A DNA stretch of 64,000 nucleotides from Sediminibacterium sp. (GTDB lineage Bacteria; Bacteroidota; Bacteroidia; Chitinophagales; Chitinophagaceae), in NCBI RefSeq assembly GCF_030695065.1, contig NZ_JAUYTR010000007.1:1-64000 (forward strand), in the 5' to 3' direction. Shown in pieces: positions 1-10,957 of this stretch. The number at the start of each line of letters is the position of its first letter. The first letter of the stretch is position 1. The position numbers were made by a program, and so were the translations under genes. The notes beneath the pieces are model-generated. The model was given only the letters and a program-made list of their open reading frames with translations. It ran no database searches and was not told where the DNA came from.

Positions 1-1
1 T

Positions 2-1688
<1,687 letters not shown>

Positions 1689-1700
1689 AAATTAAAAATA

Positions 1701-2969
1701 ATGAATGACTTCTTTATTGAGAATAAAATTGCTGTTATAGGATTAGGGTACGTTGGATTACCCCTTGCTGTAGAGTTTGGAAAAAAGTTTGAAGTACTAG
1801 GATTTGATATTAATAAAAATAGAATTGATGAATTAAAATCAGGAATAGATAGAACACTAGAGTCAAATTTTGACGAAATAAAAAGTGCTAAATTTCTTAA
1901 TTTTTCCAATGATATAGTTGAATTAAGAAATTATAATAGATTCATTGTAACTGTCCCAACTCCTATTGACAAATTTAATGCTCCTGATTTATTACCATTG
2001 ATTAAAGCTTCTGAAATGATAGGTCAGGTCTTGAAAAAAAATGATATCGTTATTTATGAAAGTACAGTTTATCCTGGTTGCACTGAAGAAGATTGCGTTC
2101 CTGTTTTAGAGAAAGTAAGTGGGTTGAAATATAATATTGATTTTTTTTGTGGGTATTCGCCCGAAAGAATAAATCCTGGGGACAAAATAAATACGTTAAC
2201 AAAAATCAAAAAAGTAACATCAGGCTCTACAGTTGAAGTTGCAAAACTTGTTGATGAATTATATAAAAGTATTATAAAAGCTGGCACTCATTTGGCTCCG
2301 AGTTTAAAAGTTGCAGAAGCATCAAAAGCAATTGAAAATGCACAGAGAGATTTAAATATTTCTTTTGTAAATGAATTAGCCTTGATTTTTGATAAACTTG
2401 GAATTGACACAACCGATGTTATAGAAGCAGCAGGTACAAAATGGAATTTTTTAAAATACAGGCCGGGATTAGTGGGTGGGCATTGTATAGGAGTGGATCC
2501 ATATTATCTAGCACATAAATCTGAAGCGATGGGTTATCATCCTGAAGTAATATTAAGTGGCAGGAGAGTAAACAATAATATGGGTCTATTCATTGCTAAT
2601 AAAGTAGTTAAATTAATGATTCAGAATGGCATAGTAATTAAAGGAGCTAATGTTCTGGTTTTAGGTGTAACCTTTAAGGAAAATTGTCCAGACATTCGTA
2701 ATTCTAAAGTTGTTGACATTTACAATGAATTAGTGCAGTTTGGTTTAGAGGTGGATGTGTACGATCCACACGCAAATCAAAATGAAGTATATGACGAATA
2801 TGGAATTAAAATTACTCAAAAAATGATTGCTTATGAGGCTATCATATTAGCTGTATCTCACAATGAATTTTTAGCTCTAGATTATAACAAATTGAAGTTA
2901 AACTCAAAATCCATAATATATGACATAAAAGCTTTTTTGCCTAGAGATTTAGTTAACGCCAGATTATAA
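1701..2969 (+). CDS. UDP-N-acetylhexosamine 6-dehydrogenase, TviB/WbpO type
   Basis: Nucleotide-sugar dehydrogenase of the UDP-glucose/GDP-mannose dehydrogenase superfamily, 422 residues. It oxidises C6 of a UDP-HexNAc with two NAD+ to give a uronic acid. The N-terminal dinucleotide-binding motif GLGYVG is at 14-19. The catalytic cysteine is Cys262 in GLVGGHCIGVDPYYLAHK, a signature of the TviB/WbpO/WbpA subgroup rather than of UDP-glucose dehydrogenase. The final domain binds the UDP-sugar. The exact substrate (UDP-GlcNAc or UDP-GalNAc) cannot be told from motifs. It lies 12 nt after fcl in the same operon and suggests an acidic amino sugar in the polymer. Confidence 0.9.
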   Translation: MNDFFIENKIAVIGLGYVGLPLAVEFGKKFEVLGFDINKNRIDELKSGIDRTLESNFDEIKSAKFLNFSNDIVELRNYNRFIVTVPTPIDKFNAPDLLPLIKASEMIGQVLKKNDIVIYESTVYPGCTEEDCVPVLEKVSGLKYNIDFFCGYSPERINPGDKINTLTKIKKVTSGSTVEVAKLVDELYKSIIKAGTHLAPSLKVAEASKAIENAQRDLNISFVNELALIFDKLGIDTTDVIEAAGTKWNFLKYRPGLVGGHCIGVDPYYLAHKSEAMGYHPEVILSGRRVNNNMGLFIANKVVKLMIQNGIVIKGANVLVLGVTFKENCPDIRNSKVVDIYNELVQFGLEVDVYDPHANQNEVYDEYGIKITQKMIAYEAIILAVSHNEFLALDYNKLKLNSKSIIYDIKAFLPRDLVNARL

Positions 2970-2995
2970 TTTATTACCACATTATAAAAATTTAT

Positions 2996-4225
2996 ATGTA
3001 TTCAGAAATCAAAAAATGTAGAATTAGTAACAGTACAAATTTAATTACAGTATTATCATTAGGGGAACAGTATTTAACAGGTGTTTTCCCAAAGAATAAA
3101 GATGAAATAGTTACAAAAGGCCCCTTAGATTTAGTTTGGTGTCCTGATAGTGGATTGTTGCAAATGAAACAATCTTATAGTTTAGATGAAATGTACGGGG
3201 AAAACTATGGTTATAGATCTGGGTTAAATAATTCTATGGTCACTCACTTGCAAAACAAAATCAAATTTCTTGAAAAATTAGTTAAACCCAATGATCAAGA
3301 TTTGGTAATTGACATAGGTAGTAATGATGCTACTTCTTTAAAAGCATATACAGGCAAACATCGAAAAGTTGGCATTGACCCAACAGGAAACAAATTCAGA
3401 CAATACTATTCGGATGGTATAGAATTGATACCTGATTTTTTTAGTTCTAAAAAATTCCATGAATTTTTTCCTCAGGAGAAAGCTAAAATTATTACATCAA
3501 TCGCAATGTTTTACGATTTAGAAAGTCCCCTTGATTTTATTCGTGACATTGAAATCTGCTTAGCTGATGATGGAGTCTGGCATTTTGAACAAAGTTATAT
3601 GCCAAGTATGCTAAGAACAAATAGCTACGATACAATTTGTCATGAACATTTAGAATTTTACTCATTCAAGGTAGTAAAAAGTATCCTCGAACAAAGTGGT
3701 ATGCGTGTAATAGATGTGCAGATGAACGCAATCAATGGTGGAAGTTTCGCAATTACGGCTTGTAAGGATAGCGCACCTTATAAATCAAACCTACCAATTA
3801 TTAATTGGCTTTTACGTCAAGAAAACGATATGGGCCTTGATACTGAGAAACCATACCGCGACTTTGAAGAAAGGGTATTTAGGCATAGAAAGAATTTGAA
3901 GGAATTAATAGAAGCTTTGGTGGCGGATGGTAAAAAAGTATTTGGTTATGGTGCCAGTACAAAAGGAAATGTATTACTTCAATTCTGTGGATTTACTTCA
4001 AAAGAAATTCCTTACATCGCAGAAGTAAATGAAGAGAAATTTGGAGCATTCACCCCAGGAACATTAATTCCGATTATTTCTGAAGCAGAAGCAAAAGCGA
4101 TGAAACCTGATTATTTCTTAGTACTACCATGGCACTTTAAAGACAATATTCTTTCACGAGAAAGGGAATATTTGGAAAACGGTGGAAAGTTTATCTTCCC
4201 TCTTCCTGAAATAGAAATTATTTAG
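2996..4225 (+). CDS. sugar C-methyltransferase-like protein (Methyltransf_13/23/14 architecture)
   Basis: The three-part layout follows NDP-hexose C-methyltransferases such as TylCIII: an N-terminal zinc-ribbon-like part (1-60), a SAM-binding Rossmann domain with DIGSNDAT at 106-113, and a C-terminal domain with GYGASTKGNVLLQFCG. The family transfers a methyl group to a carbon of a keto-deoxy sugar. One oddity is that the N-terminal part usually carries two C-x2-C pairs, but here each pair keeps only its first cysteine (Cys8 and Cys49) and the second position is serine. Zinc binding may therefore be lost. The 409-residue length is normal. It sits between two sugar-nucleotide genes, consistent with modification of a nucleotide sugar before transfer. 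Confidence 0.82.
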   Translation: MYSEIKKCRISNSTNLITVLSLGEQYLTGVFPKNKDEIVTKGPLDLVWCPDSGLLQMKQSYSLDEMYGENYGYRSGLNNSMVTHLQNKIKFLEKLVKPNDQDLVIDIGSNDATSLKAYTGKHRKVGIDPTGNKFRQYYSDGIELIPDFFSSKKFHEFFPQEKAKIITSIAMFYDLESPLDFIRDIEICLADDGVWHFEQSYMPSMLRTNSYDTICHEHLEFYSFKVVKSILEQSGMRVIDVQMNAINGGSFAITACKDSAPYKSNLPIINWLLRQENDMGLDTEKPYRDFEERVFRHRKNLKELIEALVADGKKVFGYGASTKGNVLLQFCGFTSKEIPYIAEVNEEKFGAFTPGTLIPIISEAEAKAMKPDYFLVLPWHFKDNILSREREYLENGGKFIFPLPEIEII

Positions 4226-4247
4226 TTTATATATCGTTTAGTAAATT

Positions 4248-5129
4248 TTGAAAGCAATCATTTTCGGCGCTAATGGACAAGATGGGTATTATCTTGGCTT
4301 ATTACTTAAAGAATCAGGAATAGAGGTTCATGAAACCTCACGCACAGCTGGGAGGTATATTGGAGATGTTGCAGATTATTCTTTTGTATCGAGTCTGATA
4401 AAAACGATTCAGCCTAGTTATATTTTTTCTTTTGCAGCTAATTCTACTACCAACCATAGTGCACTTTTTGAAAATCACCAAACAATCTCGACAGGTACTT
4501 GGAATATCCTTGAATCTGTTCGTTTGTATTGTAATGATTGTAAGGTTTTTTTATCTGGAAGTGCAATGCAGTTCCAAAATACAGGAAAACCTATTAATGA
4601 ATCAACTTCATTTGAAGCATCAAGTCCATATTCAGTAGCAAGAATTCAATCTACTTATGCAGCTAGATATTATAAAGATAAATTCTCCATGCATGTATAT
4701 GTAGGCTATTTTTTTAATCATGATAGTCCGCTTAGGTCAGACCGTCACATTAACCAAAAAATCGTTTCAGCAGTTAAACGAATAGTAAGAGGGTCAAGCG
4801 AGAAAATTGAAATCGGTGATTTATCAGTAAGAAAAGAATTTGCTTTTGCTAAAGATATTGTGGAAGGAGTATGGGTACTAGTTAATCAAGAACAAGTTCA
4901 TGAAGCTGTAATAGGAGTAGGGGTGGACCATTCAATTCAGGATTGGATTGAGATCTGTTTTAAAACATTTGGTTTAAACTGGCGAGACCACGTAGTTCAA
5001 AATGTAAGCTTTAAACCTGAATATAAAAGATTAGTTAGTGATCCCAGTTTAATTAGGAGTTTGGGATGGAATAGCGAAACAGATATTTTTAAACTAGCTG
5101 ATTTAATGATTCGTTATTCAACTATTTAA
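4248..5129 (+). CDS. GMD-like NAD-dependent epimerase/dehydratase with atypical YxxxR
   Basis: Extended SDR of 293 residues, most like the GDP-mannose dehydratase/reductase group. It has GANGQDG at 7-13, a Ser-rich active-site strand (GSAMQF near 104-109) and the pattern FNHDSPLR that Gmd also carries. The catalytic Tyr128 is present, but the invariant lysine of YxxxK is Arg132 (YSVAR). Arginine there usually impairs SDR chemistry, so this could be a reductase with relaxed needs or a non-catalytic homologue. The start must be TTG at 4248, since no ATG or GTG precedes the nucleotide-binding strand. It is probably a second step on the deoxysugar made nearby. Confidence 0.8.
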   Translation: MKAIIFGANGQDGYYLGLLLKESGIEVHETSRTAGRYIGDVADYSFVSSLIKTIQPSYIFSFAANSTTNHSALFENHQTISTGTWNILESVRLYCNDCKVFLSGSAMQFQNTGKPINESTSFEASSPYSVARIQSTYAARYYKDKFSMHVYVGYFFNHDSPLRSDRHINQKIVSAVKRIVRGSSEKIEIGDLSVRKEFAFAKDIVEGVWVLVNQEQVHEAVIGVGVDHSIQDWIEICFKTFGLNWRDHVVQNVSFKPEYKRLVSDPSLIRSLGWNSETDIFKLADLMIRYSTI

Positions 5130-5158
5130 TAGCTTCTTACAATTCATAATAATAGTTT

Positions 5159-6532
5159 TTGCCAAAAATTACCAGTCTTCTTAAAAATGTAGCAGCAAAC
5201 TCAATCACAATGGGTTTGATGATGTTGTTTCAGCTTTTGTCTGTTCCTATTTTCTTAAAATATTGGGGAGTTGAACTTTATGGAGAATGGCTCACATTGA
5301 ATACATTAACTGCCTATTTCCAAATGACTGATGTCGGTTTAAATACTGCTACGGGAAATAGTTTTACGTTTAATTATTTAAGAGGCCAGTTTGAAAAGTG
5401 TACAATTCTAATCAATAACAATATCTTCTTTATTTTATCGGCCTTTGTAATTATCTTCTTACTTATAGTTGGGTTAGGAGAAATGGGTTTTTTTATACGA
5501 TTATTTCATTTCTCATTAATAGAATCTTCTGTTGTAAATACCTGCCTATTGCTTTTATTCTTTCAGGTAATGATTGGTACGTTTAATAATTTGCTAAATA
5601 CCTTCTATACAGCTACTAATAATTATGCTAGAGGTATTATGATAGATAATTTAATCCGCTTTTCTGAGTATGCTGTTCTAGTAATTGGAGTTGTTTCTCG
5701 TATTTCTATTGTTTATGTACTAGTTTTTGGAGTTTTTGTCAAGCTTGTAGGGTTAGTTTATAAATTTATTGATTCATCTCGTTTTTACCAATTGTCGTTA
5801 GGTTTTCGTTTTTTACGTAAAACAGAATTAAAGGAGATATTCTTACCTGCTATATCATTTTTTTCATTCCCTGTGGCTAACTCACTTAGTTTTCAAGGGG
5901 TCACTCTTCTGATTAATTTTTTTCTAGGAAGTGCATCAGTTGTTGTATTCAATACAACCCGGACATTGGTGAATTTTTCTAGGTCTACTATAGACATTCT
6001 TCATAAATCAGTTTGGCCGGAAATCTCTATCTCTTATGGGAAAGAGGATTTATTCAAATTACGTCAAATTCATTATCGTACAATGGGCTTTTCTATTTTA
6101 TTGGCTATTGGTACTACCTTGATACTGTTTTTTACTGGTGATTTTCTTTATACTACCTGGACTAAAGGAGCAGTTAAGTTCGACCTGATTTTATTTACAC
6201 TATTACTACTAGCATTAATTACAAATACGATTTGGAATTCAAGTGCAGTCTTATTGCAAGCCACTAATAATCATAAGAATTTTTCACTTTTTTATCTCTT
6301 TACTGCCATACTCATTTTCCTTACAAGTCTTTTAATTTTGACAACCATTAAGCAAGTTCAATATATTCCAATTTCGATGTTATTTGTTGATATTTTATTA
6401 ATGGCTTATGTTATAAAAAAAACATTACGAATTACTGAAGACTCTTTTTCGCATTTTTTTGCCGGGACACTAAGTTCAATAAGGGCAGTCTTTAAATCAT
6501 TTCCCACTGCATTTTCTAGTTTTATTAAATGA
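5159..6532 (+). CDS. Wzx-type lipid-linked oligosaccharide flippase
   Basis: Polytopic membrane protein of 457 residues. Many hydrophobic helices are spread along its length and the N-terminal half starts with the MOP/PST-like pattern ANSITMGLMMLFQLLSVPIF. The family moves undecaprenyl-diphosphate-linked repeat units across the inner membrane. Sequence identity in Wzx is low, so the call rests on topology, length and position among glycosyltransferase and polymerase genes. The start is TTG at 5159. The stop overlaps the next ATG by 4 nt (ATGA). A second flippase gene occurs at 51739-52986 in the convergent locus. Confidence 0.85.
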   Translation: MPKITSLLKNVAANSITMGLMMLFQLLSVPIFLKYWGVELYGEWLTLNTLTAYFQMTDVGLNTATGNSFTFNYLRGQFEKCTILINNNIFFILSAFVIIFLLIVGLGEMGFFIRLFHFSLIESSVVNTCLLLLFFQVMIGTFNNLLNTFYTATNNYARGIMIDNLIRFSEYAVLVIGVVSRISIVYVLVFGVFVKLVGLVYKFIDSSRFYQLSLGFRFLRKTELKEIFLPAISFFSFPVANSLSFQGVTLLINFFLGSASVVVFNTTRTLVNFSRSTIDILHKSVWPEISISYGKEDLFKLRQIHYRTMGFSILLAIGTTLILFFTGDFLYTTWTKGAVKFDLILFTLLLLALITNTIWNSSAVLLQATNNHKNFSLFYLFTAILIFLTSLLILTTIKQVQYIPISMLFVDILLMAYVIKKTLRITEDSFSHFFAGTLSSIRAVFKSFPTAFSSFIK

Positions 6533-7614
6533 TGACCGTCTTATATATTGATACATTTTCCCAGTTTGGTCACACAAACTTGAATAAAGTATTTATCCAA
6601 CAATTCAGAAATAAAGGATATAAAGTTTCAGTAATTGCTCGTACTAATTATTTAGAAGATATTGAGGTACCTATTGAAGATATTTTATTAAGAATCCCTG
6701 AAACTTATTATAATAGTAGTGCAGGGAGAATTAGAGACCGGTTATTGCAATTTCGAATACTTCAGTTTATTAAAAAACGGGTTTCTTTAAGAAAATACGA
6801 TATAGTATTCTTTTCATATTTTGATGAAATTGTATTTCCCTTATCTGTAATTAAGGGTAATCTTATTTTCATGAACCATTCAAATGTAACTGGGCTCGAG
6901 AATACACTTAAGCGCTTTTTCTTAAAATGTATTGCTAAAATGGGCACAATTTTAGTCTTTCATGAAACGATTCGTGATCAATTTTTAAAATTTGGGATCA
7001 CTAATGTAATTGTTGAACCTCTGGGCTTGACTTTACCTTATGATAATGATTCAGCGAATAACAGAAATTTGTTAAATAAAATTGATACTCGGATAGTTAG
7101 CTTGGATTATAGGTTAAAAATCTTTATCCCTACGGTTTCGAAATACCAAGATGATTTTTTGTACAAAGTACTATCAAATGATTCTTTTCTTAATTTTTTG
7201 ATATTAAATAAGGTTTTGCTAGTACTAAAAGATAAGTCTATTGAAATTAATCATCCCAATATTTGCCTACTAAAAAGTTTTTTATCCGAGGAAATCTATC
7301 AAGCTGTTTTTATAAGTGCTGATTTTTTAATGTTGCACTATCCAGCTTCTTTCAAATACAAAGTTAGTGCTTCACTCTTTGAATGTTTCTCTAATAATAA
7401 ACCCTGTTTTTTGTCTGACATAGATGCTTTTCGTGTTTTTCAATCGCATTTTAATTATGATCCCTATTATAATTCTATTGAAAAATTTACAGAGTTAATA
7501 CAAGTTTCACTTGACCGTAAAGACCTGATTGTTAAGTATCCTTACAATAACACTTCATTATTGAATCCTTCTCTTGAAACTATATCAAGCAGTATGAACC
7601 AATTAACTATCTAA
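6529..7614 (+). CDS. putative glycosyltransferase, GT-B fold
   Basis: Protein of 361 residues that starts with a Rossmann-like strand (MTVLYIDTFSQFGHTN) as in GT-B glycosyltransferases. It contains the pattern SASLFECFSNNKPCFLSD near the C-terminus, which resembles the nucleotide-binding loop region of GT4-like enzymes. The usual EX7E motif is not clear, so the family call is tentative. It overlaps the flippase gene by 4 nt and the polymerase gene by 1 nt, which argues for a dedicated role in assembling this repeat unit. There is no signal peptide and it is probably cytoplasmic or membrane-associated. Confidence 0.65.
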   Translation: MMTVLYIDTFSQFGHTNLNKVFIQQFRNKGYKVSVIARTNYLEDIEVPIEDILLRIPETYYNSSAGRIRDRLLQFRILQFIKKRVSLRKYDIVFFSYFDEIVFPLSVIKGNLIFMNHSNVTGLENTLKRFFLKCIAKMGTILVFHETIRDQFLKFGITNVIVEPLGLTLPYDNDSANNRNLLNKIDTRIVSLDYRLKIFIPTVSKYQDDFLYKVLSNDSFLNFLILNKVLLVLKDKSIEINHPNICLLKSFLSEEIYQAVFISADFLMLHYPASFKYKVSASLFECFSNNKPCFLSDIDAFRVFQSHFNYDPYYNSIEKFTELIQVSLDRKDLIVKYPYNNTSLLNPSLETISSSMNQLTI

Positions 7615-9026
7615 TGACCCTAAAGAAGGATTTTATATTATATAGGTTTGAAGTACTTTTCTTATTTGTTCTTCTGGAAGTCTTGCTCTATGATAAACTA
7701 CCTCTTGTTCAGGCAATTATTTCAATTATTGAGTACGCATTTATTTTCGCATGTGTAGTTTTCAATAAACGTGTTGGTATCATGTATTTGATTTCATTCA
7801 CTCTATTGTCTATGGGTGCATGGAGCTATGTTACACAAGAAACACTTCCCTATAATTTTTGGGGTTTACGATTATTCGGGTTCTCGGCAAATGTTTTATT
7901 CTATATTGCTATTTCCTTTTATTTATTTTTTTCTAATCGATTTAGGATAAGGCTATATATGCAAAATTCAGCAGGTCGCTTCTATATTTATTTTATTTTA
8001 TATTCCTTTTTAATTGGTTTATTGTTTACGATACTTTCAAAAAATTATTATGATAATTTTTTGAAAGATTTTCTAGTTTATTTGCCATTCTTCTTTTTTT
8101 TATATTTAATAAGTTTTTTATCTAGCGATGATACACGATTAATTTTAAAATATGGGATAGCATTATCAATTATTGCAATGTTGATCTCTTACTTTACGGG
8201 ACAACTTTTTGATTATGGAGCGGGTAATACCTTTGTATTAATGAATGCTTTTGCATTCTCAATTATTTTCCCGATTTATTTCTTTAAAGATCTTTTTAAG
8301 TGGACACATCTTTACTTTCTTATATTTTCAGTTTTGTTTTTATTGATTCAAGGTAAAGTGTTTATTGGAAGTAAGTCAATTATTCTTATTATTTTCTTGC
8401 TAGTTTGGGTACTTACATCTTCATATAAAGTATTCAAGTATTTTCTTTTAATTTCTTTTTTTTTAATTCTTTTAATTGGTCCATTAATTACATGGATATC
8501 GCAGAATGTTGATCCTGATCTTGTTGTTTCATATAAGTTCAACCAAATTTTTAGCGTATTTGAAATTGTCGATCTTGAGTTAATTGCATTATCGAATACT
8601 AGTATGGGTAATATTGTAGCAGAAGCAATTACTATTGTAAAATGGATTAGTAATAATTTTGGGCAATTTTTAATTGGTAAAGGTTTTGGAGGAGGTCTTA
8701 ACGATACAACTGGGTATTTAGCTACGTATGTAGGACCTGGAGCGGGATATAGTGAGATAGATTTATCTCGCGACCAATTTACTCGACTCCATCTGCCATT
8801 ATTTGAAGTTATTGTTAAGGCAGGATTTTTAGGTACATTAGCTTATTTATGGGCTCTCGTACTTTTATTTCGAGAAAAAAATATTTTTTCTTTTTCTTTT
8901 TTTATGATTCTAATGTCTGTGTTTTCGAATTCTAAGGAAATGATATTGCTAAGTTTGGTTTTCAATCATTTAGCAATGTCATTTGTAAATGATAAAAAGA
9001 CAAAATCTTCACTTATAGTGAAATAA
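7614..9026 (+). CDS. O-antigen/polysaccharide polymerase, Wzy-like
   Basis: Highly hydrophobic protein of 470 residues with about a dozen predicted membrane segments. It has a larger loop around residues 300-400 (with the motif GKGFGGGLNDTTGYLATY), as expected of Wzy polymerases, which join lipid-linked repeats in the periplasm. No conserved catalytic signature exists that can be checked by eye, so the call uses topology and context: it directly follows a flippase and a glycosyltransferase and overlaps the latter by 1 nt. An alternative is a ligase of the WaaL type, which has similar topology. Confidence 0.78.
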   Translation: MTLKKDFILYRFEVLFLFVLLEVLLYDKLPLVQAIISIIEYAFIFACVVFNKRVGIMYLISFTLLSMGAWSYVTQETLPYNFWGLRLFGFSANVLFYIAISFYLFFSNRFRIRLYMQNSAGRFYIYFILYSFLIGLLFTILSKNYYDNFLKDFLVYLPFFFFLYLISFLSSDDTRLILKYGIALSIIAMLISYFTGQLFDYGAGNTFVLMNAFAFSIIFPIYFFKDLFKWTHLYFLIFSVLFLLIQGKVFIGSKSIILIIFLLVWVLTSSYKVFKYFLLISFFLILLIGPLITWISQNVDPDLVVSYKFNQIFSVFEIVDLELIALSNTSMGNIVAEAITIVKWISNNFGQFLIGKGFGGGLNDTTGYLATYVGPGAGYSEIDLSRDQFTRLHLPLFEVIVKAGFLGTLAYLWALVLLFREKNIFSFSFFMILMSVFSNSKEMILLSLVFNHLAMSFVNDKKTKSSLIVK

Positions 9027-9046
9027 TGCAAATAAATAATTGAATC

Positions 9047-10957
9047 ATGTGTGGGATTTTTGGAATTTATAAAACAACTAAGTTATCAATTGATATTGAT
9101 AAACAAAAAGTTAGGGACTCGACGCTTTTAATGAAACATAGAGGGCCAGATGCGTATGACCAATGGGGCATAGATGGTCTAATTGAGTTTGCGCACGTCC
9201 GATTAGCAATTATTGATTTAGCTGCCGTAAGTAATCAACCTTTTATTTCTGATTGTGGTAATTTCATTGTCGTATATAATGGAGAAATATACAATTATAT
9301 TGAACTCAGGAAAGAATTAACAAATCAGGGGGTTAAATTTAGAACTACTAGTGATACTGAAGTTTTATTAAATGGTTATATAACTTGGGGAGACAAATGT
9401 GTTGAAAAATTTAATGGTGATTGGGCCTTTTGTATATATGATATTAAAAGAAATCGAATCTTTTGTTCAAGAGATAGATTTGGGATTAAGCCTTTCTGCT
9501 ATACCTTTCATAATAACAGTTTTGTGTTTTCATCAGAAATTAAATCTATTATAAATTATTATCCTGATTTAAGAGTCCCCAATTTTAATGTAATTAATAA
9601 TTATTGTAGAAATAGTTTGGGCGCACAACATAATGAGACTTGGTTTAAAGATATTTTGCGATTAAAACCTGCACATAATTTAGTTATTGAAAATGGGAAT
9701 GTTAGTATAAATCGTTATTGGGACTATCCAACAAAAGTAAATTCATCTATACAATTACTTAATGCCAAAGATGAATATCTTCAACTATTTAAGTCGTCAT
9801 TAGAAATACGAATGAGAAGCGATGTTCCTGTTGGAACAACATTGTCTTCGGGTATTGATTCTGGCTCTATTGTGTCTGTTTTACGTGAATGGAACTCAGA
9901 TAATCACAAGACTTATACTGCAGTATTTAATAGTAAAGATTATGATAAAAGAGAGAAAAAAGCATATAGCTCGAATATTGAAATTGATGAAGCTAGTTTG
10001 GTCATAAAATTGGCTGAAGAATTAGATCTTGAGACAAATTTTATTGATTGTAGTAATATTGATTTGATCAAAGAACTCTCTTTTGTTCTTTACCATTTAG
10101 AATCAGGCCATTCTTCTCCTGCTGTTCTTCCGCTTACTAAAGTTATGGATAGAGCATCTAATGATGTTAGAGTTGTATTGGAAGGTCAAGGAGCAGATGA
10201 ATTATTGAGCGGCTATATTGTTAATACGTTTCCTACATTAATTTTTGAATTACTAAAAAAATGGAAATTTCACCAAGTTGTTAAAGAAGTCAGGGCTTTT
10301 AGTAAACTCTATTCACTTAAATTCGCACTCATTCAATTTGTACGTTTATTCAATTCTAATTTCTTAGAAAAAATCTATCATCGATTTGTGGGAATCGACA
10401 CAATTTTCACAGGGGCAATGAAAAATTATAAAAGAATTAATGATTACCCTAAGGAGAAAATTTCCTTCAGCGAAAAGTTTAATGAGGTTTTATACAGATC
10501 ACATATTGGGGGGTTAGTTAATTTGTTGCATTATGGAGATGCTATATCTATGTCTAAGTCAATTGAAAGTCGATTACCTTTTTTGGATTATAGGTTGGTT
10601 GAATTTGTTTTTCAACTTCCATTTGAATTTAAAATGCAAAATGGAGTAGGGAAAGTAGTACACCGAAAAGCATTGGAAGGGATTGTACCCGATTTTATTT
10701 TGCATAATCCCCTTAAATTTGGATTTAATACTCCGTTATCTGTATTTTTCATGGACCGAAATAATGAAGCTATACGAATACTATTATCTGAGCGAACAAG
10801 CAATCGTGGTTTGTTTGATAAGAAGTGTTTAAACAAACTTATCGAAAGGCACATTTCAAAGAAACATGATTATTCTACTTTTTTACTACGTTTGTTAAGT
10901 GTAGAACTCTGGTTCAGATTATTTATTGATGAGAAAAAAGATCAGAAATGCGTGTAG
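9047..10957 (+). CDS. asnB: asparagine synthase-like glutamine amidotransferase
   Basis: Class II glutamine amidotransferase joined to an AsnB-type ATP-pyrophosphatase, 636 residues. The nucleophile is Cys2 after Met removal (MCGIFGIY). The glutaminase domain includes HRGPDA and YNGEIYN. The synthetase P-loop appears as SSGIDSGS at 267-274, where most AsnB proteins have SGGLDSS. Such paralogues are frequent in polysaccharide loci, where they may amidate a sugar acid rather than make asparagine. Given the uronic-acid enzyme upstream, amidation of a hexuronic acid is a reasonable inference. The end overlaps the next glycosyltransferase by 10 nt. Confidence 0.9.
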   Translation: MCGIFGIYKTTKLSIDIDKQKVRDSTLLMKHRGPDAYDQWGIDGLIEFAHVRLAIIDLAAVSNQPFISDCGNFIVVYNGEIYNYIELRKELTNQGVKFRTTSDTEVLLNGYITWGDKCVEKFNGDWAFCIYDIKRNRIFCSRDRFGIKPFCYTFHNNSFVFSSEIKSIINYYPDLRVPNFNVINNYCRNSLGAQHNETWFKDILRLKPAHNLVIENGNVSINRYWDYPTKVNSSIQLLNAKDEYLQLFKSSLEIRMRSDVPVGTTLSSGIDSGSIVSVLREWNSDNHKTYTAVFNSKDYDKREKKAYSSNIEIDEASLVIKLAEELDLETNFIDCSNIDLIKELSFVLYHLESGHSSPAVLPLTKVMDRASNDVRVVLEGQGADELLSGYIVNTFPTLIFELLKKWKFHQVVKEVRAFSKLYSLKFALIQFVRLFNSNFLEKIYHRFVGIDTIFTGAMKNYKRINDYPKEKISFSEKFNEVLYRSHIGGLVNLLHYGDAISMSKSIESRLPFLDYRLVEFVFQLPFEFKMQNGVGKVVHRKALEGIVPDFILHNPLKFGFNTPLSVFFMDRNNEAIRILLSERTSNRGLFDKKCLNKLIERHISKKHDYSTFLLRLLSVELWFRLFIDEKKDQKCV

